From Bacteroidota bacterium (GTDB taxonomy: Bacteria > Bacteroidota > Bacteroidia > Bacteroidales > F082), in NCBI GenBank assembly GCA_023396415.1, contig JAEWWJ010000077.1, positions 1 to 39,110 of the forward strand: a DNA stretch of 39,110 nt. Direction: 5' to 3'. Positions within the stretch are counted from its first letter, which is position 1, and every line of letters begins with the position of its first letter. Below the pieces are notes generated by a model, which saw only the letters and a program-made list of their open reading frames with translations, was not told the origin of the DNA and did not search any database. A program made the translations under genes and the position numbers. Shown here in pieces: positions 23,596 through 33,600 of the stretch.

Positions 23596-26500
23596 TTAAA
23601 AATCGAGACTGAAAGAAAGATAAAGAACCGGTTTATTGATGCGCGCATCTTCGATGCCCCATGCCACATCGGCCCTAACGAAATAGCCGAGCAAGGTGGT
23701 TCGTGCGCCAAAACCTACACCGCCCACAATAGGGTCTTTTTGAACTTCGACCGAAATGGACAGCGGGCCACTTTCTATATATTTAGTATATAATGAGTTG
23801 GATGGGTCGTAGGGATTGACACCCGTCCAAGCAGTTCCAATGTCGCCAAAGGCAAGCAGTTGAAAATCGCGTATGAAAGCCGAACTGATGGGATTTTGAA
23901 AAAGGTAGCTGAACACCGGAAACCGAAGCTCGGAATTGGCTACTATAAAATTGTTTCCGTTGCGGATGTTTTGGTGAAAACCGCGCAAATTGGTGGCTAA
24001 GGTTTGGTAAGCGTAATTTTGCCCATAGTCAATTGGTGTTTCTTGACTGAATTTGGGTATCAGCCAATTGTCCACGCCACCCATATAATAAATTAATTTG
24101 TTATTGCCAAAGGAAGTACTTCCTGCCACGCGATTGGCCCAAATAAAGTTGCGATGTATGCGCTGATAGTGCCGCCAATCGAAGCCGAGCACAACAAAAT
24201 TACGCGATGGTGAGGCCACGAGTTGGTAATATTCGCCAAAAATTTTCCATCGCATCCCCGTATAAAGATTGGTGCCAATTTTCCGCGAATTGTCGAAAAC
24301 CAATTCAGCCCGCAGCCCCGCCCAGTTCTCATAATTATTTTTTCTTTTGAGGTTGTTTTGATCGGTTGCCAAAAACACCTTCATATCGTTGCGATACATC
24401 GCTGTACCTTTTACGGTGAGGGTTTCTTTTAAAGGCCAACTCAGCATATAAAAAGCTTGGTGCGAATGGGTTCGGGTGTAGGCCGTATCGCCAAAATCTT
24501 CAATACTTTGGCGATGCAACACAATGGTACGATCGAGGCGGAATTTCAGGTTTGTAAACGACAACGCATACTCATTGTTGGCAAGGTTGCTGTTGAGCCG
24601 CACACCGGCGCTGATGCGATAATCTTCGAGAAGGTCGTTGAAGTTAACGCCAAGAAAAACATTAAGTCCGGGGTTTAAGAAAATGGGCGAACCGCCCCCG
24701 CTGAAAGGCTGATAACTGTAGTTGATATAAGTGAAATCGAGTTGAGTGATCAGCTCATCATAAAAATATTCGACAAAATAATTGCGTCGTTTAGGGTCAG
24801 CTTTCTTTTCATTCAACACACTTTCTTTTCCTTGGTTGAGCAGTGCCAACCGTTGTTTTCCACTGATACGAAAGGCGCCCTGACGTACAGGAAGCGGCGT
24901 TTGCTCGATACTATCTGTTGTTAAGACAGGCCGAAACACCGACTTAAAGCGTTTACGCGTTGGTATCGGTTGGTCCAGTTTTTCTTTCTTTTTTTGAAGC
25001 TCTGCCCGCCTCCCTTGCATAAACAACGAACTTTCGACTGTTAGATTCTCCACTGCTTGTGCTAATGGTTCATTATATATGGTGTAAATTTTATCCTTGT
25101 CATTGTAACGCGAAACCAAAAACTGCTTATCGGCCAAAGCCGTTGCCGCAAATCCTGAAATGTTGGTAGTAAAATTGGTCCGTGCCTTCGATTCCATAAA
25201 ATAGCGGTAATGCACTGTGGTATCCACATAAGCAATGGCACTGTCGAAGCGCCCCGAATACACATTGTTGTAACCGGTTTGGTCGCTCAAGAAATTGAGC
25301 TCACCCAATTGAAGCTGCTGGGCGCCTCTTTCGTTGGTGAGTGGTGTTGAAGTAAATCGCCTTAAAACATCACTTTGAGTAACATTATCAAAAGCAAAAA
25401 GATCGAAGGTTGGCATTTGAACCGAAGGCTGATCTTGTTTGGAAAGTGTATCAGAAGGACGATTGGAGCTGAAGACGATCATTTTTTTACCCTGCATAAA
25501 AGCGGGTTCAAGATCGGTGTAATAATCATCTGTGATTTGTGTGTGGCTGTTGGACGGAATGTCGAAGACATAAATATCGGGTTTGCCTTTTCGCACGGCA
25601 GCAATGACCAATTGCCGGCCATCGGGAGCATAACTCATGCTTGTAATTTTTTGAAAGTCGAACATATTTCGGCTTTCGGTTGAGCCATCGTTAAGGTTGT
25701 AAAAGTAGAGGTTGATTCGGCCTTTTTCTTCGAGGATGAAGGCGAAAATCTCACCCGAAGGATGCCATGCCGTCAGCGGAAACGACTTGTCAATCTTTTC
25801 GTCGGTGCTGTATCCGGTTTTAAACATCCGTTTTTTCTTGCCCGTTTGAAGGTCGTAGAGCCATAGTTTTATCAGCCCCTCATCGCTTGAGGTAAAACTG
25901 AGGTAGCGTTCGTTTGGACTAAAATCAGGCCGACTGAAATTGCGATAGTTTCGGTATTTTAGCGGAAGCGGTTGTTCGGGAAGTCGCTCTTCGCTGCCGG
26001 CATACAAGTCGCCAAAATAGGCAAACCAGTCTTTTGACAACTGCTTAAATTTCACGCCGGTGACATAAAAAAAGCCGTTTTGAACATTGCGTCCCACCTG
26101 CGTGAGATGCACGATATCGGGAATGGCACCGGGGCCATAGGTGTTTTCGATGAAACGCCATAGAGAGTGACCCGCCACCATGGCTTCTTCCTTTTCGAGT
26201 CGGTTAATTTTTTTAAATCGCTCACTTCTAACTCCTTGACGCATCATACCATCAAAAGCAGTGTTCCAATCTTCGGAGAGGTACGAAAGCAGCCCTGTTT
26301 TGTACCAGTCGGGCAGATTGAAAAGGGCGGCGTTTCTGATCTGCGAACCGATGCTTCCACCACTCATAAGTTGATTTACAAGGATTTCAGCAATGCCCGC
26401 CCTGATTTGTTTTTCAAAATTCAAGTAGTTGCCGTCAAAATACAGAAACACCTTACTTCCGATGATGTGGGTTATGCCTCCGGTGTTGTATTGCATTTCT

Positions 26501-26874
26501 GACGAAAGACCTATGTTGCTCTGCTTCAAGTCGCCCAAACTATTGAAAACAATAAATTGAATCTTATCATTCAAGGTGGTTTGCAGGCGCCTTTCAATCA
26601 GTGGTATTTGATTTTCAGCATATTGAGCAGTATATTTCGCCAATTCTTCGCCATTGAGATAAAAATAGGTATCCATCTGATCGTAGCGAAAATAAAACCA
26701 AATGGTATTGGACCACTGCACCCTACTTTTTCCAAAATTCATGTTTGAGCCGTTATAAAACTGTGCTTTCAGGGCAATGGGCCACAAAAAGAAGATGGTT
26801 AGAACCATCAGAATACCACCTTTTTTGATAAAAGATGGGTTCATTTGAGTTGATGGCCGGCGGTGTAATTTCAT
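23596..26874 (-). CDS. Outer-membrane protein: degenerate gluzincin domain + TolB/PD40-like propeller + Omp85-like barrel
   Basis: A 1092-residue exported protein. A signal peptide ends near ALKAQ (about residue 38). Residues ~50-290 follow the layout of gluzincin 'peptidase MA-like' domains, but the HExxH is replaced by a segment around RAGIAEILV and the usual WxxEGxA reads WYKTGLL, so it should be catalytically dead. Residues ~310-590 contain repeated propeller blades (RPDFSPNERYLSFTSS, LTAWHPSGEIFAFI, SMSYAPDGRQLVIAA). After a Lys-rich linker (~620-700) the C-terminal ~390 residues are beta strands with an Omp85-type LRGF loop motif (963-966), NSELRFPVF and a C-terminal strand ending SFSLDF. 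No POTRA domains are visible. Start is ATG 26874; ATG 26844 gives a better signal peptide and may be the real start. Function unknown. Confidence 0.8.
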   Translation of the reverse strand: MKLHRRPSTQMNPSFIKKGGILMVLTIFFLWPIALKAQFYNGSNMNFGKSRVQWSNTIWFYFRYDQMDTYFYLNGEELAKYTAQYAENQIPLIERRLQTTLNDKIQFIVFNSLGDLKQSNIGLSSEMQYNTGGITHIIGSKVFLYFDGNYLNFEKQIRAGIAEILVNQLMSGGSIGSQIRNAALFNLPDWYKTGLLSYLSEDWNTAFDGMMRQGVRSERFKKINRLEKEEAMVAGHSLWRFIENTYGPGAIPDIVHLTQVGRNVQNGFFYVTGVKFKQLSKDWFAYFGDLYAGSEERLPEQPLPLKYRNYRNFSRPDFSPNERYLSFTSSDEGLIKLWLYDLQTGKKKRMFKTGYSTDEKIDKSFPLTAWHPSGEIFAFILEEKGRINLYFYNLNDGSTESRNMFDFQKITSMSYAPDGRQLVIAAVRKGKPDIYVFDIPSNSHTQITDDYYTDLEPAFMQGKKMIVFSSNRPSDTLSKQDQPSVQMPTFDLFAFDNVTQSDVLRRFTSTPLTNERGAQQLQLGELNFLSDQTGYNNVYSGRFDSAIAYVDTTVHYRYFMESKARTNFTTNISGFAATALADKQFLVSRYNDKDKIYTIYNEPLAQAVENLTVESSLFMQGRRAELQKKKEKLDQPIPTRKRFKSVFRPVLTTDSIEQTPLPVRQGAFRISGKQRLALLNQGKESVLNEKKADPKRRNYFVEYFYDELITQLDFTYINYSYQPFSGGGSPIFLNPGLNVFLGVNFNDLLEDYRISAGVRLNSNLANNEYALSFTNLKFRLDRTIVLHRQSIEDFGDTAYTRTHSHQAFYMLSWPLKETLTVKGTAMYRNDMKVFLATDQNNLKRKNNYENWAGLRAELVFDNSRKIGTNLYTGMRWKIFGEYYQLVASPSRNFVVLGFDWRHYQRIHRNFIWANRVAGSTSFGNNKLIYYMGGVDNWLIPKFSQETPIDYGQNYAYQTLATNLRGFHQNIRNGNNFIVANSELRFPVFSYLFQNPISSAFIRDFQLLAFGDIGTAWTGVNPYDPSNSLYTKYIESGPLSISVEVQKDPIVGGVGFGARTTLLGYFVRADVAWGIEDARINKPVLYLSFSLDF

Positions 26875-26948
26875 TCTTCTTTTTTTTGCGGAGCTAAAGT
26901 AATACAATTTAACCGATGCAAGGTTCAGCGTTAAAGGCTTGGTTAACG

Positions 26949-26956
26949 TATCTTTG
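26949..26956 (+). promoter_or_regulatory. TATCTTTG -7 box for the MBL-fold hydrolase gene
   Basis: An exact TAnnTTTG match, 25 bp upstream of ATG 26982. No -33 TTTG at the expected place. It lies in the 107-bp gap between divergent genes. Confidence 0.45.
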
Positions 26957-26981
26957 TCGCTTCAAACAAACAATATTCGCA

Positions 26982-27626
26982 ATGATTCACATCAAGAAAT
27001 TCATTTTCAACCCCTTTCAGGTCAACACTTACGTACTTTACGACGACAGCCACGAAGCTGTAATTATTGATGCGGCTTGTTCAACTGCCGGCGAGGAGAT
27101 GGCTTTAAGCCGTTTTATTGAAGAAATGGGTTTAAAGCCTGTGATGCTGCTCAGCACCCATGCCCATATTGACCACATTTTGGGAAATCCTTTTGTTGCT
27201 GACCGTTATGGTTTGGGGCTAATGGCCCATGCCGATAGCGAGCTTTACCTTGACAAAGCCCCTGATTATGCTGCGGGTTATGGCCTGCCACTTTCGCGCG
27301 TCGAACCGGTGAAACACTATCTGACCGATGGACAGCAATTGGATTTCGGAACCAGCGCGCTAAAGGTGTTGCATACGCCCGGTCATGCCTTGGGTAGCGT
27401 TTGTTTTTATTCTGAAAAGGATGATTTCGTGGTAGTTGGCGATGTGCTTTTTAACGAAAGTATTGGACGCACCGACCTTCCTGGTGGCGATTATGACATC
27501 TTGAAAAACAGCATTTGGTCGAAACTTTTTGTTTTGAACGATCGAACCATCGTTTTGCCCGGACATGGCCCTGAAACCACCATTGGCAGCGAAAAGGTAA
27601 ACAATCCTTTTGTGGCTATCGGCTAA
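26982..27626 (+). CDS. Glyoxalase II-like metallo-beta-lactamase-fold hydrolase
   Basis: A 214-residue cytosolic metal-dependent hydrolase. The dinuclear metal site is visible: THAHIDH (His60, His62, Asp64, His65), HTPGHALGS (third histidine), VVGDVLF (bridging Asp) and LPGHGPET (last His). It resembles hydroxyacylglutathione hydrolase (glyoxalase II) but lacks that enzyme's full C-terminal glutathione-binding domain, so the substrate (thioester or other) is open. ATG 26982 is chosen because it opens the family N-terminus FIFNPFQVNTYVL; the longer frame to 26916 runs upstream of the promoter box. The 3' end overlaps the stop of the converging gene by 4 bp. Confidence 0.92.
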   Translation: MIHIKKFIFNPFQVNTYVLYDDSHEAVIIDAACSTAGEEMALSRFIEEMGLKPVMLLSTHAHIDHILGNPFVADRYGLGLMAHADSELYLDKAPDYAAGYGLPLSRVEPVKHYLTDGQQLDFGTSALKVLHTPGHALGSVCFYSEKDDFVVVGDVLFNESIGRTDLPGGDYDILKNSIWSKLFVLNDRTIVLPGHGPETTIGSEKVNNPFVAIG

Positions 27627-28624
27627 GTGCTTTGTTCTTCCACACTGATCTGCATCAACGCGTTGGCAATATAGGATGCTTCCAATTTATTCATACAATT
27701 GAAATGACCTTTTGGACATGCCGAAAAGCCAATTTTGCTGCATGGACGACAAGAGAGGTTTTTAACTTCTACAATCACCATTCGGTCAGGATTTTGCGGC
27801 AGATAAGGATACATTCCCAACTCCGGCACCGTATTGCCCCACACCGAAACGATAGGTTTTTTAAATGCCGCTGCAATGTGCATCATACCGGTATCATTGG
27901 TCAACACAGCCTGTGAATTTTCAACCAAACGCGCCGATTGATCGAGCGATAATTTGCCACAGGCATTCCAAACTTTTTCGCCAAAACCTTCGGCAATAGC
28001 CTCACCACGTTCAGCATCCTCTTTTCCACCTACTAATACCACTCGACGATCGAGCAAGTTTATCACCTCCCGAACCTTTTCTGATGGGAGAAGTTTCGTA
28101 AAATAGTTCCCTCCAATCACAACTGCATAAAAATCTCGCTGAAATTTTTCTGCAAGCATTTCATTTTCAATGGTTTTATTGTTTCCGACAAAATAATCCA
28201 AGCCAAATCCGTCATTCACTACTCCCAATGGTTTCACGGCTTCAAAATACCTATCAACGATGTGTATCCGTGGCATCATGTCCCATTTGAAGCGTACCAG
28301 AAGATATTTTTCCAAATTCAGCTTAGGAAATCCGGTGCTGTTAACCCCCAGTGCCAGTTTCACGCGCAGGCTTCGCAGGTTCATGTGCAAATCAACCAAA
28401 TGATCAAATTTTTCAGCCTTGAGCAACTTTAAGGTTTCGGGTAAACTGTTGTGAAGCAGATGCACTTTGTGCACATAAGGGTTGTTCTGAAACAATCCGG
28501 AATAGGCTTTTTTGGTTAATATATGTAGCTCAACATCAGGCAATTGCTGTTTAACACAACGAATCACCGGACTGGTAAGCACGATATCGCCGATAGAACT
28601 GAAACGGATGATAAGGATTTTCAA
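27623..28624 (-). CDS. GT9-family glycosyltransferase (ADP-heptose:LPS heptosyltransferase type)
   Basis: A 333-residue glycosyltransferase of family GT9, which adds heptose or related sugars to LPS core at the inner membrane's cytoplasmic face. The N-terminal block LKILIIRFSSIGDIVLTSPV and the C-terminal nucleotide-sugar region (LTNDTGMMHIAAAFKKPIVSVWG) are diagnostic. A cysteine-rich tail (CRPCSKIGFSACPKGHFNC) is seen in many Bacteroidota members. No ATG is available: the first conserved residue is a TTG at 28624, and a matching promoter box lies 18 bp upstream, so I take TTG as the start. A longer frame to 28750 would need transcription from upstream of that promoter. The acceptor sugar is unknown. 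Confidence 0.88.
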   Translation of the reverse strand: MKILIIRFSSIGDIVLTSPVIRCVKQQLPDVELHILTKKAYSGLFQNNPYVHKVHLLHNSLPETLKLLKAEKFDHLVDLHMNLRSLRVKLALGVNSTGFPKLNLEKYLLVRFKWDMMPRIHIVDRYFEAVKPLGVVNDGFGLDYFVGNNKTIENEMLAEKFQRDFYAVVIGGNYFTKLLPSEKVREVINLLDRRVVLVGGKEDAERGEAIAEGFGEKVWNACGKLSLDQSARLVENSQAVLTNDTGMMHIAAAFKKPIVSVWGNTVPELGMYPYLPQNPDRMVIVEVKNLSCRPCSKIGFSACPKGHFNCMNKLEASYIANALMQISVEEQST

Positions 28625-28642
28625 AACATTTGCTTTACCCTG

Positions 28643-28674
28643 CAAAAGTAAAACAAATGGAGCTTTATGCGCAA
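28643..28674 (-). promoter_or_regulatory. Promoter of the GT9 gene
   Basis: TTG (28672-28674), 21-bp spacer, TACTTTTG (28643-28650) on the minus strand. The box ends 18 bp before the TTG start at 28624, implying a leader of about 13 nt. Confidence 0.5.
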
Positions 28675-28732
28675 TATCTCTTGCTGTAGTTGAAAGAACG
28701 GGAAGAATGAAAAAGCTGCTTCTATTGTTTTG

Positions 28733-28765
28733 TTGCCCAACCCAGCCCAAAAACCGCTAATTTTG
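28733..28765 (+). promoter_or_regulatory. Promoter of tatD-ansA
   Basis: TTG (28733-28735), 22-bp spacer, TAATTTTG (28758-28765). The box ends only 4 bp before ATG 28770, so the transcript is expected to start at or next to the start codon (leaderless). Confidence 0.5.
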
Positions 28766-28769
28766 CTCC

Positions 28770-29546
28770 ATGCAATGGATAGATACCCATACCCATCTTT
28801 ACTTGGATCAGTTTGATGCTGACCGCGATGCCATGCTTCAAAGGGCTTTTTCGGTAGGCGTAACAAAACTCCTTTTACCCAACATTGACGCTGATAGTAT
28901 AGCTCCTATGCTTCAATTGTGCGAACAATATCCAAAAAATTGCTTCCCGATGATTGGGCTACACCCCACCTCGGTTGACAAAGATGTTCAAACACAATTG
29001 AACCTTTTAGAGCAAGAGCTTTTAAAAGGCACCTACATCGGGATTGGTGAGATTGGCATTGACCTTTACTGGGACAAAAGCTTTTTGGAAGAACAAATTC
29101 ATGCTTTCCGCATCCAACTCAACTGGGCAAAACAACACGCGCTTCCGGTGGCTATCCACACCCGCGATGCTTTTCCCCTTATTCTCGATTTGGTTGAAGA
29201 AGCACAAGATGGACGTTTAAAAGGAGTTTTTCATTGCTTTACAGGCAATACAACTGAGGCCGAACGTATTGTGAAAATGGGTTTTTATTTGGGCATTGGA
29301 GGAGTACTCACCTATAAAAAATCAATGCTGCCCGAGGTGATTCAAAACATTCCTTTAGATTTTCTTTTGCTCGAAACCGACAGCCCCTACCTTCCGCCCG
29401 TGCCCTACCGCGGAAAGAGAAACGAAAGCAGTTATTTAACCGAAACAGCACTCCAACTTGCTGCCATCAAACAAATCCCGCTGAGCGAATTGGCGGCGAT
29501 CACTACAAATAATGCACTTAAATTGTTTAATATCAATATATTATGA
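28770..29546 (+). CDS. tatD: TatD-family metal-dependent hydrolase/DNase
   Basis: A 258-residue TIM-barrel hydrolase. Metal ligands typical of the TatD family are visible: DTHTHLY (His7, His9), GEIGID (catalytic Glu near 94), AIHTRDA and HCFTGN (histidines), and the late TDSPYLPP aspartate. Members are 3'-5' DNases or RNases active in repair and nucleic-acid turnover. Length is normal. ATG 28770 is immediately after the promoter box. The stop overlaps the start of the asparaginase gene (ATGA), so the two are coupled. Confidence 0.93.
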   Translation: MQWIDTHTHLYLDQFDADRDAMLQRAFSVGVTKLLLPNIDADSIAPMLQLCEQYPKNCFPMIGLHPTSVDKDVQTQLNLLEQELLKGTYIGIGEIGIDLYWDKSFLEEQIHAFRIQLNWAKQHALPVAIHTRDAFPLILDLVEEAQDGRLKGVFHCFTGNTTEAERIVKMGFYLGIGGVLTYKKSMLPEVIQNIPLDFLLLETDSPYLPPVPYRGKRNESSYLTETALQLAAIKQIPLSELAAITTNNALKLFNINIL

Positions 29547-30577
29547 CAGAAGAAAAGATTTCGGTTCTCGTTATTTATACCGGAGGAACCATCGGCATGA
29601 CCAAAGACCAATCGAGCGGTGCTTTGGTTCCTTTCAATTTTGGCAACATCTATGATCAAATGCCGGTACTCAAAAACTATGACTATCGCATTGATTTTTA
29701 TGCCTTCGACAACCTCATTGACTCCTCCAATATGAAGCCCACATTTTGGATTAGTCTGGCGCAATTGATTGAAAAAAGCTATGAGTTTTATGATGGATTT
29801 GTGGTTTTGCATGGCTCCGACACCATGGCCTATACCGCCTCGGCACTCAGCTTTATGCTCGAAAACCTCAACAAGCCCGTTATTTTTACAGGATCGCAGT
29901 TGCCAATGGGCGTGATACGCACCGATGGGCGAGAAAATTTTCTTACAGCCATTGAAATAGCTGCCGCTAAACAAGAGAATATGGCCCTTGTGCCCGAAGT
30001 GGCCATTTATTTTGAAAACCAACTCATGCGCGGCAATCGAACCACCAAATACAACGCCGAGCGTTTTAATGCTTTTGTATCAGGCAATTATCCGCTGTTA
30101 GCTGATGTAGGAGTACATATTCGTTATAACAATTCCAACATTTTAAAGCCCAGTTTTAAGAAACTCAAGGTACACACCCAACTCGATTACAATGTGACCA
30201 TTCTCAAGCTTTTTCCTGGTATTTCGGAAAATGTTGTGCGTAGCACCTTGTCCATTCCCGGTTTAAAGGCCCTAATTTTAGAAACTTTTGGCTCGGGCAA
30301 CGCACCCACCGATGATTGGTTTATTGGCTGTTTGGGTGATGCGATCCAATCAGGTTTAATTATTTTGAATGTCACTCAATGTAAATCTGGATCTGTTGAA
30401 CCCGGAAAATACGAAACCAGCCTCGGTTTAGAAAGAATTGGAGTGATCGGCGGATATGACATCACCACCGAATCGGCCCTATCGAAGCTCATGTACTTGA
30501 TTGGCGAAGGCTATCCGAAACAACGTATCATTGAGTTGCTGCAAACCCCTATCCGGGGCGAAATGACAGTGGACTAA
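29543..30577 (+). CDS. ansA: Type I (cytoplasmic) L-asparaginase
   Basis: Hydrolyses L-asparagine to aspartate and ammonia. The 344-residue protein has both family signatures: YTGGTIGMT (nucleophile Thr16) and VLHGSDTMAYT (Asp93-Thr94 region), plus the catalytic Lys169 in RGNRTTKYN. There is no signal peptide, consistent with the low-affinity cytoplasmic type rather than the periplasmic type II enzyme. The ATG overlaps the tatD stop by 4 nt. It ends 116 bp before the next gene, with no clear terminator. Confidence 0.95.
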   Translation: MTEEKISVLVIYTGGTIGMTKDQSSGALVPFNFGNIYDQMPVLKNYDYRIDFYAFDNLIDSSNMKPTFWISLAQLIEKSYEFYDGFVVLHGSDTMAYTASALSFMLENLNKPVIFTGSQLPMGVIRTDGRENFLTAIEIAAAKQENMALVPEVAIYFENQLMRGNRTTKYNAERFNAFVSGNYPLLADVGVHIRYNNSNILKPSFKKLKVHTQLDYNVTILKLFPGISENVVRSTLSIPGLKALILETFGSGNAPTDDWFIGCLGDAIQSGLIILNVTQCKSGSVEPGKYETSLGLERIGVIGGYDITTESALSKLMYLIGEGYPKQRIIELLQTPIRGEMTVD

Positions 30578-30624
30578 ATGATAGGGAACGAACCTTTTTC
30601 TACATTGTTTTTGAACTTCTTTCC

Positions 30625-30653
30625 TTGAGGTATCATTGGAATCCTTACATTTG
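30625..30653 (+). promoter_or_regulatory. Promoter of the secreted M28 peptidase
   Basis: TTG (30625-30627), 18-bp spacer, TACATTTG (30646-30653). The predicted start is near 30660, upstream of ATG 30676 and 30694. It shows that reading the gene from 30625 is wrong. Confidence 0.65.
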
Positions 30654-30693
30654 TGGTTCATTGTTCAAAACCTTAATGAGTAAACTTTTTACC

Positions 30694-33600
30694 ATGAAAT
30701 CTTATCGCTTCACCTTTTTGTTGGCATTGGTTTTTGCCTTTGCGCAAACAACTCTTGCCGAAAGTCTTTGGCTTCTGCGCACTTCAAATCAACAAGAAAA
30801 AGAAATGTTGGCCAAAAATCCGGCTTTTCGTGTTCATTTTTTTATGGAGGATGCCATTATCCTTTCATCTAATCAACAACCAAAAGGCGATCGCTACCTT
30901 CTCGACAGTGATGCTTGGGCTTCCGGTCTAAGCTACTATATTGTTTATCTTACAGAAAATGAAGTAGATAGTTACTTTACCCAGCGACCCGCAGCAAAAA
31001 AACTGTATCAACAGCCGAACTTTGTTGTTGTTTCGCTCGATGAACGCCAAAATGGTCAGCTTCAACCTTCCAAAACAGACGGTATGATAAGAATCATGCC
31101 CACCGAAGCACGTTTAACACAAAAACGCTCCTTTACAAACACTTCCCGGCGTGATGCCAATCCATTTGTTGAAGAGTTGATTGCGCAGGTTTCTGCAACC
31201 AACATTACAGCAACAGTGCAGCATTTGCAAAATTATGGCACACGCGATGCCTACCATCCACAAAGTGTAGTTGCCCAAAATTGGATAAAAAGCCAGTATG
31301 AAGCTTTGGGTATGAGTGTGGAGATTCAAAATTTTTCAATGCCTTCGGGAAATGCCAGTGACAACGTCATTGCCACCCTGCCCGGCACCAAATATCCCAA
31401 CGAATATGTCATTATTGGGGGCCATTACGACTCTTACAGCAATTCAAGCAGTGCACCGGGCGCCGATGATAACGCCTCAGGATCTGCAGGCGTTTTAGAA
31501 ATCGCCCGTATAATGAGTCAATACAGCTTCGATCGCACCCTCATCTTTTGTGCTTTTTCTGGAGAAGAATACGGATTGTATGGCAGCAACGCCTATGCTA
31601 GTCGTGCCGCCCAACAAGGAATGGATATTCATGGGTATTTCAACCTCGACATGATTGGATACTTGAAACCCGGAAACACAACCATAAAATCAACGCTCAT
31701 ATACCCTCCCTCAGCACAAGAATTGGCAAGCTTTTATATGGATGTGGCTGCCACCTATCTTCCAAATTTTGTTGTAACACCAGGCACGCTCTCCGGCGGC
31801 GACAGCGATCATACTTCATTCAACAACAGCGGTTTTATGGGAATTTTTCCGTTTGAAGCCGCGCCTGATTATAGTCCTTACATCCATACCAGCAACGATA
31901 TTGTTGGAACAAGTTATAACCACGAAATGCAGGCCGCCATTTTCACCCAAGCCTCACTTGCCGCTGCTGCTACCATGGCCAACAGACTCAATCCGCCACG
32001 AGGATTGGCAGCCTTGTCCGGCGACCAAATGGTTGAACTCAATTGGTCACCCCTCCCCGATGCGGCCTCGTTCAACATTTACCGCAATGGATCGCTGTTT
32101 CAAAACACCACCGACAACGCTTATTTTGACCTCGAGGTCGAAAATGGAACGCCGTACACCTATTATATAACGGCCATTTACGCTGACAGCAATTTGGAAT
32201 CAGATCCTTCAAACAGCGTAACCGTTACGCCAATGCCTCCATTGTCGCTGCCTTTTATTTCCACTTTTGAAAGCGGCGCACCTTACTTTGAGTTTACAAA
32301 TGGTTGGGGCATCAGCACTACACAATCGCATTCGCCTTCACACTCCATCTCCGAAAGCCCAAACGGAAACTACACAAGCAACACCGAAAGCTATGCCTAT
32401 TTGCGACCATTCAGCCTCAACAATGGCTTTAGCAGTGCCGAACTTTCATTTTGGACACGCTATGATATGGAAACCAATTACGACTATATGTATCTCGAAG
32501 TTTCTACCAATGGAAACACCTGGACCCAAATAGCTCAGTTCAATGGCTCCCAAACCACTTGGCAGAAAAAAACATACAGCCTCAACAACTATTTGAATGA
32601 AAGTTACTTACAACTTCGATTCAGGTTTGTTAGTGACCAGTCGGTGAACAAAGATGGCATGTACATTGACGATTTTGAGATCAACACAGTAGGAGGATTT
32701 CTTACCCAAAGCACGCTTTTCGTTGAGGGATGGAACACCCTTTCATCGCAAATTGTGCCATCCAGCAATGACATAGCAGAAATTTTTGCTTCCATCCAAA
32801 GCAATCTCATTGCTGTTCAAACCCAAGATGGAGTTTATGCACCCCAACAAGGACTCAACACCCTCCAAAATTGGAATCCAACTTCAGGATACAAAGTAAA
32901 AGTAAACAACCCTTGTGGTTTCACCATCAGCGGGCCAACCAAAATTGCCAACAGCTTAAATATTAGCGTGGGCTGGAATCTCATTCCGGTTTACAGCGAC
33001 TGCGATGTTGCGATTGTAAATTTATTTGCAGGAAATGAATCGAACATTGACCTTGCCAAAGAAATTGGTTCCGATAAAGTTTTTTGGCCCTACATGAACA
33101 TCAACACGCTTGAAAATCTCTCGCCATCTAAAGCTTATCTCGTAAAAGCGAATACCGCGTTCACCCTAAGCTTTCCTAACTGCAACAGCTGGACAGGCAA
33201 CAAAGCCAATACCACCGCAAACACCGAGATCACGCCGACTGCCAACACCCATATTGTTGGTTTAGTTCCTGCCGCCTTAGCCATTGGAGGGGCCGGCGAT
33301 CAAATTTTAGCCTTTACCGCCGAGGGATTGTTGGCCGGTAGCCTTACTTTAACCAGCTCTGAACAAAACAAAGTGATAGCACTTTTTGGTAACGACAGCC
33401 TCAGCCTTCCCAAAGACGGATTCGATGCCCAAGAAACCATCACTTGGAAACTACTGCAAGCCGGCTCTTCGTACTATTTCGACCTCACACCAACCTATTC
33501 GGCAACAATGCCAAACCAAGGAAGCTATGCACATGAAGGTCTTTCGGTGATTGAAACATTTACCGCCGATGCCACCGGCCTTGCGGAACTGCAACAACTT

